64,000 bases of DNA from Diploscapter coronatus (Eukaryota > Nematoda > Chromadorea > Rhabditida > Rhabditidae). Positions 12,201 to 27,200 of the stretch are shown here, in pieces (position 1 is the stretch's first letter; each line of letters starts with the position of its first letter). The stretch covers positions 4,355,249-4,419,248 of the forward strand of contig OZ038423.1 in the NCBI GenBank assembly GCA_964036155.1, in the 5' to 3' direction. The notes below the pieces were generated by a model, which searched no databases, was not told the DNA's origin, and was given only the letters and a program-made list of their open reading frames with translations. The position numbers were made by a program, and so were the translations under genes.

Positions 12201-15200
12201 AGAACTCTTCTTACAAATAACACCAGAAAGAATAAATGTTGAACATATTGATTTTTTTGAACATTTTTAGTTTAAAAAATGCTCAAATTTTAGCTGGAGA
12301 TCGACTGACATAACCTCAAAAGCTCTGATTTGTGACATCAATCAGCCAATCGAGAATCTGACGAACGAAGCCCTCTTTCAGCTGCTGACTGATGAACAAC
12401 TGAGTTTGGTCAATGCAGAGGAATATGGACTAAAAGTGAGTATTTTTCATTTTTATTATTTGATTGAATAATTTTCACATTAATTTTCCTTTTCTCATAA
12501 TTAACATTTATTATGTGTCTAATTTGAAATGGTGATTATCATCTCAATAAATTTGAAAAATTCTTGATAGTCAAAAATCTCCATTAGCATAATAAATAGT
12601 CGCTGATTTTTTCGAAAAACGTTTGGCAGCCAAAATCTTTCAATTTACGCTTTCCTATATTTCTTATTGCAGCCAACTTTTTCCCTCCAAAATTTTCCAT
12701 TTCGCGATTTACAGTGGGAAGGTCTCATCCATTGTTTTGACAGCCGGCCCACAACAAAATGAAAGTTTTGGGGGAAAAATGAATTCAGAGAAATACGCTG
12801 AAAACCCGCAGCATTTTTCCTTATTTCTATTTTACCTTTATCGACCTCCAAATTCCCTTTTATTTTCCTTATTTTGTGCCTAATCTCTAAATGACTTAGT
12901 GACTGGATTAATGACTAAATGATATGTTTACGTTTTCGATGTGCAACAGCGAGGTCCTCAAAGCCTCCGCACAATGCATCGTAGGTCATTTTGAAAGGAT
13001 GACGATTTAGAAATGAGCGAGATTTTTGAGACAGATGTTTTATTTTCTTGAATACTGTAAAAAGAAGCTCAGTTAGTAGGATAGGGATAGCGCTATTTTA
13101 GACTATTTGTCGATTTTGAAAGGTTATGTTTCTATTATTTATGTGACTGTCAAAAAACATTTCCCTTGAATGCGTGAGATGATATTTACCTTGAAGAAAT
13201 GCGCATTTTTATGAAGAAAGGCGATTTGATTATGATCAGAAAATCATGAAATATCGAATTTTATTGAAATTGTTTAATTATTCCAACTCTTTCCAGATCT
13301 ACGGATTCAACGAGTTCCTCTCTCGAACGTCAAGTCTTGGTCAGAACATCTACACGGGATTTTGTCTGCTTTATGGGCAGGACGTCAAGTTACAGGCATG
13401 GAAGTTTTTCGAAATGAAAAATATGTTTCAATTTTCAGGTCGGAAAACTCGAAATCGAACGACCGAAACTGGAGCATGAATTGCCAGAATGGGAAAGAAT
13501 GAAGTGAGCGTTTTTAAAGATTTCTTTCTTCAAAATTGTTATTTCTGGAAGAGACGGAATATTTGAAACTAATTTATTTTCAAAAATTTCTCTGATTTTT
13601 CAGAAGCCAAATCAAATATTCGTCAATGATCGACAAAGAGGACATCGAAAATGCCCTGTGCAATTTGTCGCAGAAAATGGACGATTACGAGGCAGCATTC
13701 GGGTCGGGGAACACACTTGAAAGTAATATTTCTCTTTGAAACTCGGATTGAACGTGTTCAATATCTAAAACTTGCATCTTTCTATAAGATCTTCTTTCGA
13801 AGCCTATATTTCATTATCTTTGCAATTTGCTCTTCAATGAATGATATCACACATTTATGAGTTTATCAAAGAATCGATTCGAAATTCTCAATAGGTTTCC
13901 AACAAAAGCAATTGATTCCATAGGAGTTTGTTTTCTTTGAAACGATGACTATCTTCTTGTTCAGTTTCGAAAACGACGGCTCACACAAAGCAGAGTCTGA
14001 AGTTGATTTGCAAGCTGCTGAATGGAATCGTGCCTGAGAAGCTCTACCTCCAAATGCAGAATTATCTAGCAGCTACTAACGAGGTTGAAGCTTCACTTTT
14101 AATCAATTTATCAAATTTTTGACAAATCTTTCTTGAATCATATCACTTTTTTTACTTTTGATTTTAGGATCAACTTTTCTGTCATCGCGAAGACTTCATC
14201 ATGGAGCTGCGAAATTTCATCTCGACTTACTGCAAATGCACAGTCAGTTCGTGGGCGGTCGAGCCGAATAATGTGAGGATTCTGAATTGTTTTTATTTTT
14301 GGGAAATAGAAATTCCAGTCTAAACCTCCAGAGAGGATGGAGAGAATGGAGGTGTTGGCGTGCAAAGACTCACTGAGGATCATGCTCAATTCCATTCATA
14401 ACATTCCCGAACATTGGGCCAGGTAATACAATTATTTATCTTTTTTAAAAAATTGAAATGGCAACCAAATATCTCCATTTTAAAAATATTACGGCACGAC
14501 TTCTACAATTTATTTCCATGCTTATTTCATGGAACACATCTGATGAATTAGTAAAATCGTCGCGATAATGATATTTTCGCGAAATAGCTCACCCACTTTG
14601 GAAGCCAGATTATGTTTGAAAGAAGAAAAAACGAGTGAACTTTTCAAAAAACAATTCCCTGAAATATTTTGCTATTTTATGAAATCTTCAACTGTTTTCT
14701 AAAATTATTAGTCCCATTGATTTCGTTTTGAATCAAGTTTCTTCCTGAATCTATTCATAAGAAATCTCGAGATATTCTCATAAAAAGTCAAGTATAATTG
14801 ATGAATGAGATCGCTTGATCTGATGATTTCAAGTGGTCAAATAATATTCTGTTAGGGGGAGGATTTTTGCTGCATAACGAGAGAAAATCTTGCATATGCT
14901 TCAAAACATGTATACTTCTACCGACAAAAATTCCTATTTCGATTATTTTTACTCAGAAGCACTACAAAATGTTATTATTTTGTAAGTCTACGATAATTTC
15001 TGACTCATATTTATTCTTATCTAGAATGCTTTCTATGCCTTTCGTGACCTTTCCAAATAGCATGATCCTTGATGATGAATTGTTCTCAGAGACTATGCCG
15101 ATTTCTCCGTATCAGTGGACATTTACCACGGCACTCAGATTCTGGACGGCCATCAAAACAAGATCGCGAGGACGATTGACAAGAGGATGTTCTTCCCCAT

Positions 15201-18200
15201 TATTCCACTTGATCTTTATGTAAGCGAAATTTTTTCCATTTTGGGAGATAACAAAAATGAGAATACGGAAATGTTGCACTGCTTTGAATTTTCAGTAATG
15301 ATTTCATCAAATTCTTAATTAGTTTTCGGAAACTTTACTCACTGAGATGAAAAGACGGGGAATCAATTTGAATAGCTCTTGAATACCTCGAACACTCCAA
15401 TATCCTATACCTCTATGCAATTTGATCTGCTTACTTTTGGCGACTTGTAAAGCAGTCACGTTTAGGAAAAACACTCAGAAACATAAGACTGGTATTTTTT
15501 CTTACACTAAAAACACTACTTATCGTGGACATTCTTTCCATGCTATTTTACTAGATTTTAGTTATTTTATCAAAGAATCTTGAAAAGTTTACCATTTTTC
15601 AGGCGGTGTTCAACCGAATGCAGATTTGCCAGTGTCCGAAAGAGACGAAACTCGTCATTTCGATTTCGGGACGGCAAAATTCACCTGCCTCAGTACCACA
15701 ACCCGGTGTCAATAATGTCACTGACATGGTAAGGACAATTTTATCTTTGATTCTTGGAAAACTTTACTTTTTTCGTCACTATCGATATTATTCCTCTTCA
15801 GAACTAAAAATTTGATAAACACATTTTTTTTTCTCAGATATACTTTTTAGACCCAACCAAACAAACTCCTCCTGGCCTATACTTCAGTGTCTTTGTTCGA
15901 TATTGACAAGTAATATTTTTGACTTTTTTAAATGCTTCATCAGATAGGTGACAGATCATAATTTAATTTTCATGAGAACTTTAACATGTTTCCTGAGGTT
16001 TATTGTAGATTTGCATTAATTTCAGAAACATTCGTCAGGGTGTGTACTACCTGCCCCTGACCGCTTTGAAAGGTCCTATGCTGAAGCCATTCGGCCCCTA
16101 TCCCTACATCAAGGACGCCTCGGACCCGATCCTCGTCATGACATTCAAAACCTGGGACAAAATCATATATTTCCCCGATGTCATTGTCGATTTCCAGAGG
16201 TATGAAATGTTTATCGAGGGTTTAGTTTGTCGAATTTTCGGATATTAAAATTAATGCAACCTCAAAATACACATTTTCAATCAACAAGAAAAAATATTCA
16301 ATTTAAATTTCTTATTTTCCAAAGAGTTAACATTTACCAATGTTTATTTTCAGTGTGTCGCAAGATTTCACCAAGTTGGACATCGAAACGCAGGAGTACA
16401 TAATTGAATTAATCGAACAGGCTGATACTACGAGGTGATAAATCTAATTCATTTCTCTCTATATTTGTGAGTTTTTAAATTGCTTGATTTATTTTATACA
16501 GTCTTCGATCTATCACCGTGCTTTTGAGCTATTCATTTTATTCAAATCATGAAACATACTAAAAGTTTGATTTTTAAATATTATTTTTCAGGCTAGAATC
16601 AGACGACAAAGAGCTTCTGTGGCAGAAGCGAGCTTATCTGATGAATCAGCCAGAAGCCCTTCCTTTAGTTCTTGCTTCGGTCTCTGATTGGAGCTACCCC
16701 TTCCTCTCTCAGGTCTATCAAATCCTCGATGAGTGGGCACCGCTCAAACCTGAACTCGCCATGCAGCTACTTCTTCCGCAGTAAGTAGTTCGATAAACTA
16801 TGAAAAAAGTTGTTGCTCTAGAAAACACTACTTATCCACACATTTTACTTGCAAAAAAGTTTTATTTAAATACAATTTTAATTTACACATGCATCATTTT
16901 CTTTCTTTATTTCTTCCTCTGCGAATTCACCATTATTTTCGCTCCAGATTTGCTGACGAGCGTATTCGTTCCCGAGCCATCAAATGGATAGCTTCTGGGT
17001 CGACGGAGTTTCTCTTCAACTGCATTCCCCAGTTCGTGGAGGCAGTTCGGTTCGAGCACAACACTGACTGCGCTCTGTCCGACTTCCTGTTCGAGCTGTC
17101 CCAATTCAATCTCGACTTCACTTTCGAGATTTATTGGTGAGATTTTTTTTGAAAGACTTCTCATTCAAGTGACTATTCTAAAAATACACCTTGAAAATTT
17201 ACCGTATGCTTAGGATTTAGTTCGAATTTGTATGTTTCAGGCAACTCCAACAACGCATCGACCATTGCGCCTCGACTGATCGAGCTTATGCGATTCGCTG
17301 TCAAATGCTCCAACAGGAACTTATAGACAGGAATCCTATCGAGTAAGGCATTTTTTTAGAGTTGCATTTAGTTTTGGAAAATTCAATGTATCTACATTTT
17401 TAGTAAAGGCAACATTTATTTTCAATTTAAATTTCAGCTTTTTTTGAATCGTCAACTAACTTAATTTGCACAAAAAACACTATTTCCTTATTTCTCCAGG
17501 AACCTCCGCTTCGACGTCTACATGCAGCACGCGTTACTGAACGAATTGGACAGAATCCAAGATGTTGTGAGGGGTGTTGATGATTTGGGCAAGAAAATCA
17601 GGATTCTGCAGGACGAAATGGTCATTTTGGACTCGAATTTGCTGCAGCAGAAGGTAAGATTCTTAGAAAAGGTGACATAAAAATGACTGTTCTCCTACTT
17701 TTTCTTTTAAGAATTTTTTGTTATATTTTTGAAGTATTTAATTTTCCAGGTGAAATTACCGATCCACCCCTCATTCGATTGCTGCGGAATCCGACTTCAG
17801 TCCTGCAGCGTGTTCAACTCAAATGCAAAGCCGCTGAAAATCGTCTTCAGAGGGCTCGACAAGGACTATGCCATCATTCACAAGGTTCGATTTTCCATGT
17901 TTTTTTTCTTCAATTTCTGTTGAATTCATAACATCAATGGGTTTAGCTCGAACATACCACCCTTATTTGAAACATTATACAATTTGGAAAAAACTGGGAA
18001 ATATTGTTAGCCATATAAACAAGGAATCTAAACTAGTTAGTTTTCCAGAAAGACGATGACATGCGGCAGGATGCATTCGTGCTGATGATGGTGAACGAAA
18101 TGGTGCGAATTTGGAAGGCGAACGACCTCGATTTGAGGATCGTCACTTTCAGAGTTATGCCTGTCGGATACAAGAAAGGTTAAAAATTAGAAAATATTAA

Positions 18201-21200
18201 GAAAAAAGATTTACTGTTCTTGATTTTATTCGTAAGATAGTACAAATTGTTATTTTTCTATCCAATTATTTGTTTTACTTCAGGAATGGGCGAGCTGGTT
18301 TCGAACTGCGCGACTCTGTTGGAGATTCAAAAAGACGACGGCTTCACGGGGGTGATGAAGGACGAAGTGCTGCAGAGATGGCTTGAGAAACACAACACTA
18401 GCGAGTTCACTTTCAAGGAGGTACTAATTATTTTTACTCTTAGATTCTTTTACAGCTTTTATCAAGATCATAGATCTGACTTCTGAAACATCTTTTTGGA
18501 ACATACCGTAATTTAACTTTTTCCAAATTCTTTACAAAAAATTATCGTATCTGACTAATAAGAAGAATAGTTTGTCAGTAGATAAAAATCAATATTTTAT
18601 TTCAATTTTCAGGCATCTGAGAATTTCACGCGTTCGTGCGCGGCGTGGTGCGTGATCACGTACGTGTTGGGAATAGGAGACAGGCACAACGACAACATTT
18701 TGGTGACCACGAAAGGACACGTCTTCCACATCGACTTCGGCAAGTACATGGGCGACTGGCAGATGGCCGCAGGATTCAGGAGGTGCGCTCATTTTTTAAA
18801 ATTTATTTGGTTATTTTTTTCTCAAATATTCACCTATAGCGAGCTATATATTTTATTTTATTTATTATTGCGCGATGTTTCTTACAAGAAGTATGATAAT
18901 TTTATTCAAATATTCCTCATGATAGTACACAAGTATCAAATTTTAACAAATTGAAAAATAACTCGATGGAATAACTATAACTCGTCAATGACTCTTTGAG
19001 CGCGTCTTTCAACTCTTTCCAAGCCGCTTTCCCTTTTGCCTGAATTCTTCCTTGTAAGTTTCAAAGAAACATATTACTTCATACTCAGAGTTGCTCAAAA
19101 TTCTTCTCCAGTGCGTCCATTTCCAAATTTTCATAGATTTTATTCCAGAGTTGCTTTGCCGCAGAACTTCTCTAAATCCTTATTTTTAAAATATAATTTG
19201 GCAAATTTACTTTAACCGGGGACTTCGATAGTTCTCCTTCATTGACCTTTTCTTGCATTTGCTTCAAAAGCACATCATCTACATCAATTTAAGTTTCTAA
19301 AGAGAATTTGAATTTCACAATGGAATAGGAAGACTAAAATATTACCTGCTTTATTAACCATCGGTGACAAAATTGAAATTAGTGAAAATCCGATGAAAAC
19401 CGATGGCAATTTAGCCATTCTAAAAGTGCAAGAGAACAGAATTGACTCTGAAAGCTTCAAATGAAAAATAATCGCAAAATCAGATTGAAAAAAGTGAAAT
19501 GGCAAATGCATTAACAGTTGAAAAGTACAAAGATTTACTGACTATGAAGAAATAATTATTTGCAAGATAACGTAGGTTTTTCATTACGAAATAAGCTAAT
19601 ATACCGTTCATATTTTGTAACATTAGGTATCATTCATCTTGTTGTTCGAGGATCACAATAGAAATATATTATAATGAAAAAAGACCATAAAAATCATTTA
19701 TTAAAATTTCTAAATTCTGATAAATTGTCCCATTTTTTATCCTGGATTTTTAAATACTTTTCTTTTGGTACTTCTTTCGTCAAGTCTATTTGGATCATTA
19801 GCCATATACTCCTCCAATGCTGTTAGCCGGTTTTCAAAAGTGGACATTCTTTGTTCAATATTTTGCAATCGAACATCACCTAATTGTGGCAATTCATATA
19901 CCGACTTTTATTTATTATTTCACTTACGTTGTTCTATTTTCTTCCTGTAAGACTTGCAATAATAGAGGAATATTAAAATCGTGGAAGTTGAATAGTTTCT
20001 TATGAGCCTGAAGATGGCCTAGTACGATTTCACCCAGATATGCCCAAAAGTATCTACCTCTTGACAACTCTCAATTATTTCTACTTTTCATTCATTATTG
20101 ATGTACTCAATCTTACTAATTCGTCGCTGATCTTATAGCTTTTGAAAAATCGAGTAAAGCAATAACACGGATTTATTGTAGTCGGAATAAATGGAATATC
20201 CGTTAATGGGCGAGTTACTATATGATAAGGTAAATGAATCAATCCTCCAATAATAAGTGTAATTCCATTATTTAGAATATATCAAAAATCAATAGCAACG
20301 AATGGAAAACAGTAGAAAAATCGCAAGCAATGATAAGCGATAAGAGAATTATCAACTGAAATGTCGCTCATCATTCCTTACAAAAATACAAGCATGACAT
20401 TTTTTGGAATTTTAAGAATGATATGATAACTCGCTATTAATATTGAACTTGTAAGTCATTATTAAAAATATTAAAATCGACAAAATAAAGAAAAAAGATT
20501 ATTTATTGCTAATATAATTAGTTGACTCATATTTCGAAAAGAGATTTAGCTATGAATTGACTTAATTTAGTCAGAGGATACTCATTTGTGAGAATTAAAT
20601 TTTGAGGAAAAGATAATGGGCTTTTGTCAAAATAGTGTAGTTTTTCGCTATGTAATAAGTTAATATTGCTTATCCTTTTGTGACAATAAGTTGTACTCAT
20701 CTATAGTTCGTTGATCATAAAAATGATACTCTCCATTGTCTTCGAGATGAGCCTTGTCATATGTCTTCTGCGTCTATAACTTGCGATACGCACGTGTCGG
20801 GACTAGAGGGAAATAAGAGGAAGCAGAGAGCAAAAATGAGCAGGTACATAGTTAAAGCTCACGGGTACCCCTTCCTTTGCAAGGATTCGTCTCAGACAGT
20901 GGAGAGTAATTTAACGCTACCACTACTTTATGCACTTTGGTAGTTCATCAGGCGGCATAATGCTAGATTTAAGGCATTGAATGTAAAAGACATATCCTTT
21001 CCTGGAATTCTCCATACATTAGCCGCACAAACGTCATTGACTATGTTTTCTGAAAGTCAACAAAATTATCCTACTGTAGCTATTAGTTGTAGAGGATTAG
21101 CATAACGGAAGAATTTCTATTAGATTAGTTTCAAAGGAAGAACTATTCTAATTCGATCGTCAAAAACATGTGTTATTAAAAGAATCGAAATATTAGTTCT

Positions 21201-24200
21201 AATGTAACAAGTCAGGCAAAAACTGACGCGCTATCAATTTCTTCAAGCCTTCGGGATATTGATCTACATTTCCGTAGCTGTCAACATCCAAATTTTCTGG
21301 CTTCGGCAATTGGATATTCCTGAAAGTCCAGATAATCTTTAGGATACTGTGGTTTTCATCAGCGTTATAGATTTCCGTAAGTATTTGCTAACGTGGAAAA
21401 GATTAGATTTAACGTTAATTAGAAGTTCTGTGCATGACCAAGTAAGATATTAAATTTGTATGATTATAAAAGGTAAAAGTTAGAACTTATGCTAATTTTT
21501 ACCTAGGCCTCCCTCCACTATGTCTTCTATTCCTGTTTAATGGATAGGCGTTACTACTTGACGTTAGGACGTCGCTATTTCCATCGTAACTACTCTGCCT
21601 AACTTGATTCAGCAAATCTTCAGATTTCAAGGCTTCGAACTGAAAATATAGGTTTTATTCGCATTATTTTAGTTCAGAATATTATTCAAATTTGATTTCA
21701 TAATCATCATTATTTGAAAAACTACAAATTTTCAATTTTTCATTATGAATTCTTTAATAGTTCAATGGTTATATTAGTTCTCAATCCTTAATTTCGTCTT
21801 AGGTTTTATTCGGTTTAAAGAAGAGATGATGAACACACTCATTAGGTCGTTAATGAACTCGTTCTTTAAATCTGACAAAAAGGGAATTGAATAAACTCAA
21901 TGGACCCTTTTCGCTCGGTCAAGCGTTCGCTAAATAATCATTTTGAAAATGCAAGGAAAATGAATTTGCGAATTTTTGCAAAAATCCGTTCTGCAAAAGT
22001 TCAGCGCACTACCGTTGCACTATCTAACCTGCTGAGCAGTCCATTCACTCCTCACTATAAACTGCACTTTAAGTAATCCTAGTTCTATCATATGTTTTAT
22101 TCAAGGAACGTCTGGCTTTCGTCCGGAACGTTCTAAAGAAACGAAAACATCCCGACCGGTTTCCAGACTCTATATTCTACGCGAAATAATTATTTTCTTA
22201 GAAATGACTTATTTTGGCGTGAAATTAATACGCTAAAAAATACCAAGTTATCCTAAAATAAATTCATGTCTAAAGATAGTATTGTAGCTAAAAACACAGC
22301 GTTTCATCTGATCAAAAAACCGTATATGAATAGAAACCCCGCAAAATTACGTAGTCGCGATTTTGACCCTGTAAATCCTTTGACGTGCTTGTTTAACCCT
22401 GCCTAATCTGGGATAATCTGTTTTTCATCTTTTCCTTATTCTGTCGATTCCCGTTGCAGAACCCCCGGTGTTGAGAATAATGGAGGCTTTTTTAAATAAC
22501 GAATTTAGAATTCTACAGGATATCTTTTAACTGCGACATTTTAGGGATACTCTTGAGAATAGAGTAAGATTTAAAAATTTGAAGAACTTAACCCTCCTAC
22601 GTGTGTCAAAGGGTGTCACATAAGCCGGCTACAAAATTTGTTGCTCTAAACGGGCAAAAACCACACCGATAAAAATTTACATATTTTGTCGTAACCAAGT
22701 AACATGAACGTGCTCTACAATTTCAAGAATTTCAAAAAGATTTTTTCGGACACCTAATTCATTAAATTTTTGCACGATTCTCGAGTTTGACAAATTTCTA
22801 AATTTTCAAAAATTAACAAGAATTTGGAGGACTAACATTAAAAAACGAGATTATTTTTTTATTTTCTAAATCTAATAACTCTACCTCCGATTTTTCCTGT
22901 TTCTCGACTATTCTGGCGTTGATTTGCGAGAAAATGACAAATAGGAGTAGGCTTAGGGTCGACGCCTAAATTTGAAATAATTTTTAAATTCATTTAATTG
23001 TATATACTTTTGTTGGAGTAAATCGCATTGGTGAGTAGAAAGTCTCGAACCAGCTAGTGATTGTGGTCTTCGAAACCAGAGACGTTACGGAGTCTGATTA
23101 GCGACTTGTCTCGATGAGCAACAAAGTGTTCGAATCCCAGATAAAGTGATTCTGAAAATATTAAACCTTAATAAAACCAATACAATGAAATAGAGTACGC
23201 GAAAAGACGACAAATTGAATAGAAAATTCGATATGAAAATGATCGAGAAAAAGAACGCTATGAAGGTTTGAAGTTACAATAAAAATCACGATATCGCTAC
23301 AGAGAAAATTACGTAAAATCGAATATAAGGAAGAATATAAGGAAGTATATGTCAGGACGAGATTTTAATTGAAATTTCGGCGAAACATAATTCCGAAAAT
23401 TTCATAATCACTTTATATAGTTAGGGTAAGCTATCTAAACGAGTCATAGATTTTTAAAGCAAAGATTAAACGGTGTTCTAGAAACGTTAGAATTTGAAGA
23501 ATGTTTATAGATAAAATAACGAATTTTGATTTTTAAATTTATGAATTATGAATGTTTTGCGCATTCGTCAAAATACCGCAAAAACAAGCAGGAACGACTT
23601 GTGTAGTTCGAGAAATTTAAATACAAGCGCGCTACAAATCAAACCAGAGTGAAGGATTAGATAATAAACTGATATTTTCTAGAGCTATTTGAAAACCTCA
23701 AGTCATCCGAAATAGAGCGAGGGATGGTAGGGAAAACGATTCGTTTCTCACTATTTCGTATGGTTTGAGGGCTTGAGTTTTCCAGGTTGCCTATTTATAG
23801 TGGGAGATTTTAAATTTTAATTTGAAGCTAATGAAGTCCGAGTTTAAAGTTAAATTGTGCGGTTTCAAAATTCAACTTTAGAAGTTACTATATTTAAATG
23901 ACACGCGACTGAATGATTAAATATTTCTGAGTATCCCCTTGTTCAAAACGATCAAAATACGCATGCATATGGATGGATCAAATTATGCATTTCACTACAC
24001 CTACGGACTGATCTGAGAAAAGACCCTTAAAATCGCGAAATAGCATGGGAAGCATATGAAAGATAGAGTAGAGTAGGCGACGTTAGCTCTATAAAAATTA
24101 ATGTGACCTGGGGCGTTCCGTTTATAATTCAGGCCATAAAAATCATGCTCATACGTTAAAAGGTCATCCAACTTGGAGAACTATTCAGATGAATTTATAC

Positions 24201-27200
24201 ACGCTTGAGATAGAAAAAAGTTCATGCGCGCTTTATTAGGAAAAAAGCGCGAGAGTTCGGAAAAACATGAAAAACTCCCGAAGTTAGGGTAGCGAGCGTT
24301 AAATATGTCAAGTTAAGGTGAAAACGTGATACCCCGAATTTTGGAACTTGGAAAAATGAAATCCTAAAAGAATTCGTTAAAAAATCATGAAAATATCCTA
24401 ATTTTTAGAAGGTTCAAATAAGAATATTGGCGAAAGCTACGTCTTAGGATGATCATACGAAAGAAAGAGACCTTGAAACATATCAGATTTACCCAAAATA
24501 CCCCTAAAAGATGGGTCCCCGAGCTAATGAGAGAGTAAAAATAGCTGAAGATAAAATGGGGGAAGATAAAGTGCTAAAAAATACCTGGAAAGGCCGAGCC
24601 GAGTCGCGTTTAGACCAAAATAGATAAGGTAAAAAGGGAGTTAGGAGAGGGGGAACAATGCAATACAAATAACACTCGTACCACTCATTAGTTTAGCGAC
24701 AATGCGACATCGTAGTGAAATGGAGTTGGGGATTTTTATTTTAAAGTTAAAAAATAGGATTTAGAAAAGTCTAAAGTTTAAAATGAAATTAAAAAGAAAG
24801 ATGTGAAAAGTAACTATTTTCGGTAGCGAAATTTTGAAAACTAAAAAGAATTTAATAAAAGAAAAGTTTTATGATGAAGCGTTAATAAAATTGTTACTCT
24901 GCATTTCTAAAAATCGCCCTATGTGCTATTCGCGAAATGGCATAACTTATTATCTCACTTTTCTTGTCCCTGCGATATTTCTAACCGAATCACGTATGTC
25001 CCCATTTAGTCGAAATAATGACCGTTGTTAATGCTCGTGGAATATGCTATTTTTTTTTAGAGTTAAACGAAACGCGACATATTTGCTTAAGTCGCTTGAA
25101 AAATGAAATATGAGATAATATATTGTAAAGGTTACGCCCTTTTGAATAGTCATTATGTTGAATGAACTATGAAAAAATCTTGGGGGTACATTTAATAACT
25201 GGTATTTATAATATCAAAAGATGATGAGTTTTAAATTTATAATATAAAATAAGATAAGATATACAATTTTAATATCTTGTACCTTTAAAGATGATTTTTG
25301 TACCATTTAAGAATACTTGTCTGGGAATTTCCATAGGTCGAAATATAAGAGTTCTCCTATCCAAAACAATGCCTTCCTGACGTTGAGATTTCGTATACTA
25401 CTATTCAAATTTTAATCTACCTCAGTTTTCAAAGAATAAAGGCCGAGAATAGTCTTACCCTCGCGTCAAAATTCGATGAAACCTGAAAAATGACAAAATT
25501 TTTAAATCTCTATGTGGTAAGGTATAGGATAAAAGTGAGTCTGAGATATGACACAGAAAATTTGATGTAAAAAAACTATTCTATTTCTGAATGACGGTTT
25601 AATTTGACGATTTTTAAATACACGAGGTGAGAAACGTAAAATTGACCATTGCACATCTCAAATTAGCTCAATTAAATGCAAATTGAGCGTTGACCAAATT
25701 GAATAAAACACATTTGAGGTGATATCACTAAATTAGAGAAGAAAAACAAAGCACACATCTTTTTATGGTTTGAAGTTAATTGAGCTTTAATCAACTTAAA
25801 ATTAACTCGATAAACTTCAAAATAACTTCAAGGACCTCAAATGGATCTATTTTTAAATAGCCTGTGTGGTTCAAGCTTAAACTAATCTAATAAAAGCCGA
25901 AGAAGTCTTGTCCGTGGTTATTTTTACACCTCGTCATAAGATGAGCAAATATTAGCAGCAATAACATAGCAAAACGAAATTTCATCAAGCGTGCATCAAA
26001 TTCACGCCGAATCAGCTGAGTTTAATGAATGAAAGAAACCCCCTCAATTCAAATTCGGGACATCTCTAAATTGCATCACAATGAAAGGGGAAATAGTGCA
26101 TATGGGAAAGAAAATGAAGAATTACGTCTCACTAGGCAATTTTTCAATAAAATGGTGTTTTCTATGTGATGCACTTTCAGGATGACTGTTTAGTAAATGA
26201 ATTTAGACATCAAAACTACAGCAAAATAACCCCGAACATAGATCTCTTCCCTCTTCTCTCATTTGCCAAATACGACGTTTCCTTGTTTGGAATACGAAAT
26301 AATTGCATCAAATTGTCGCATCAGTTTTGTTCAGCCCCTTACAAAAAGTTCCACCCTTTTATGGGTCACGTTACTATGAAATCAGAGACCTGAGTAAAGG
26401 ATGATGTCAAAAACGACTGATTCAAGGCAATAAAATTTAAGGTAGAAAAAGTATGATCACTTCCTTAAACATCTATAATATATAATCGTATTATTGGTTA
26501 CTACGCGCTTTTTAACAACTATTTTCCAAATGATCATAAAATTTTGCGTCACTAGGGATGCAAAAACCTGAATACAAAATATGGCGATTTTCACAACAGG
26601 AAAAATAAACCAAAAGTAGGCGGGGTAATAAATATGAACATTTTCGCGTCTTATCACATTAAATTACTAATAAAGGAACTACGCATTCGAGGAATTGTTG
26701 ATTATGAAAAGAGGCGGGGCTTGGTTTCGAATAAGCGACAAAATATAGCGGTCAAAGTCGAAAGTTGAATTTTTCTGGTAACAAAACACAATCTGCAAAA
26801 AAACACGCTCATTAAGGCTGCGTATATTATATAAACATACAGATGTTTTTCCATCATGTTTAAATTGAATGCGTGCAATGAAAATGGATTAATTAAATAA
26901 TGAACGCAGACAAATTGTAGATAACATTAAATAAGAGTATCATGAAACTTAAATCCACTACATTTCGAAGACTTAAATAATCGCATCAAGTAGACTATGA
27001 TGATAGCACGATGTTGGTGTCGTTTTTGACGAATTTCGGGACCAACTCAAAATACGTCCAAAACAAAAATTACTAAGTAATTATATGACCGAACCTGGAT
27101 CGTCTCAAAACACGTATGTTTAAAAATTATTATACCGACTTTTATGACTATCCTCTCCATCATACAAAGAAACATTGTGTCTTTTCTGACCTAAAATGAC

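Noticed and set aside
23030..23150. Possible tRNA (GTTCGAATCCCAG box-B-like sequence)
   Set aside because: No matching acceptor stem or anticodon arm could be folded on either strand.
25610..25935. Possible MITE with CGAGGTG ends and internal ACCTCAAATG repeats
   Set aside because: The inverted match at the ends is only about 8 bases and the inner repeats are irregular; no target duplication seen.
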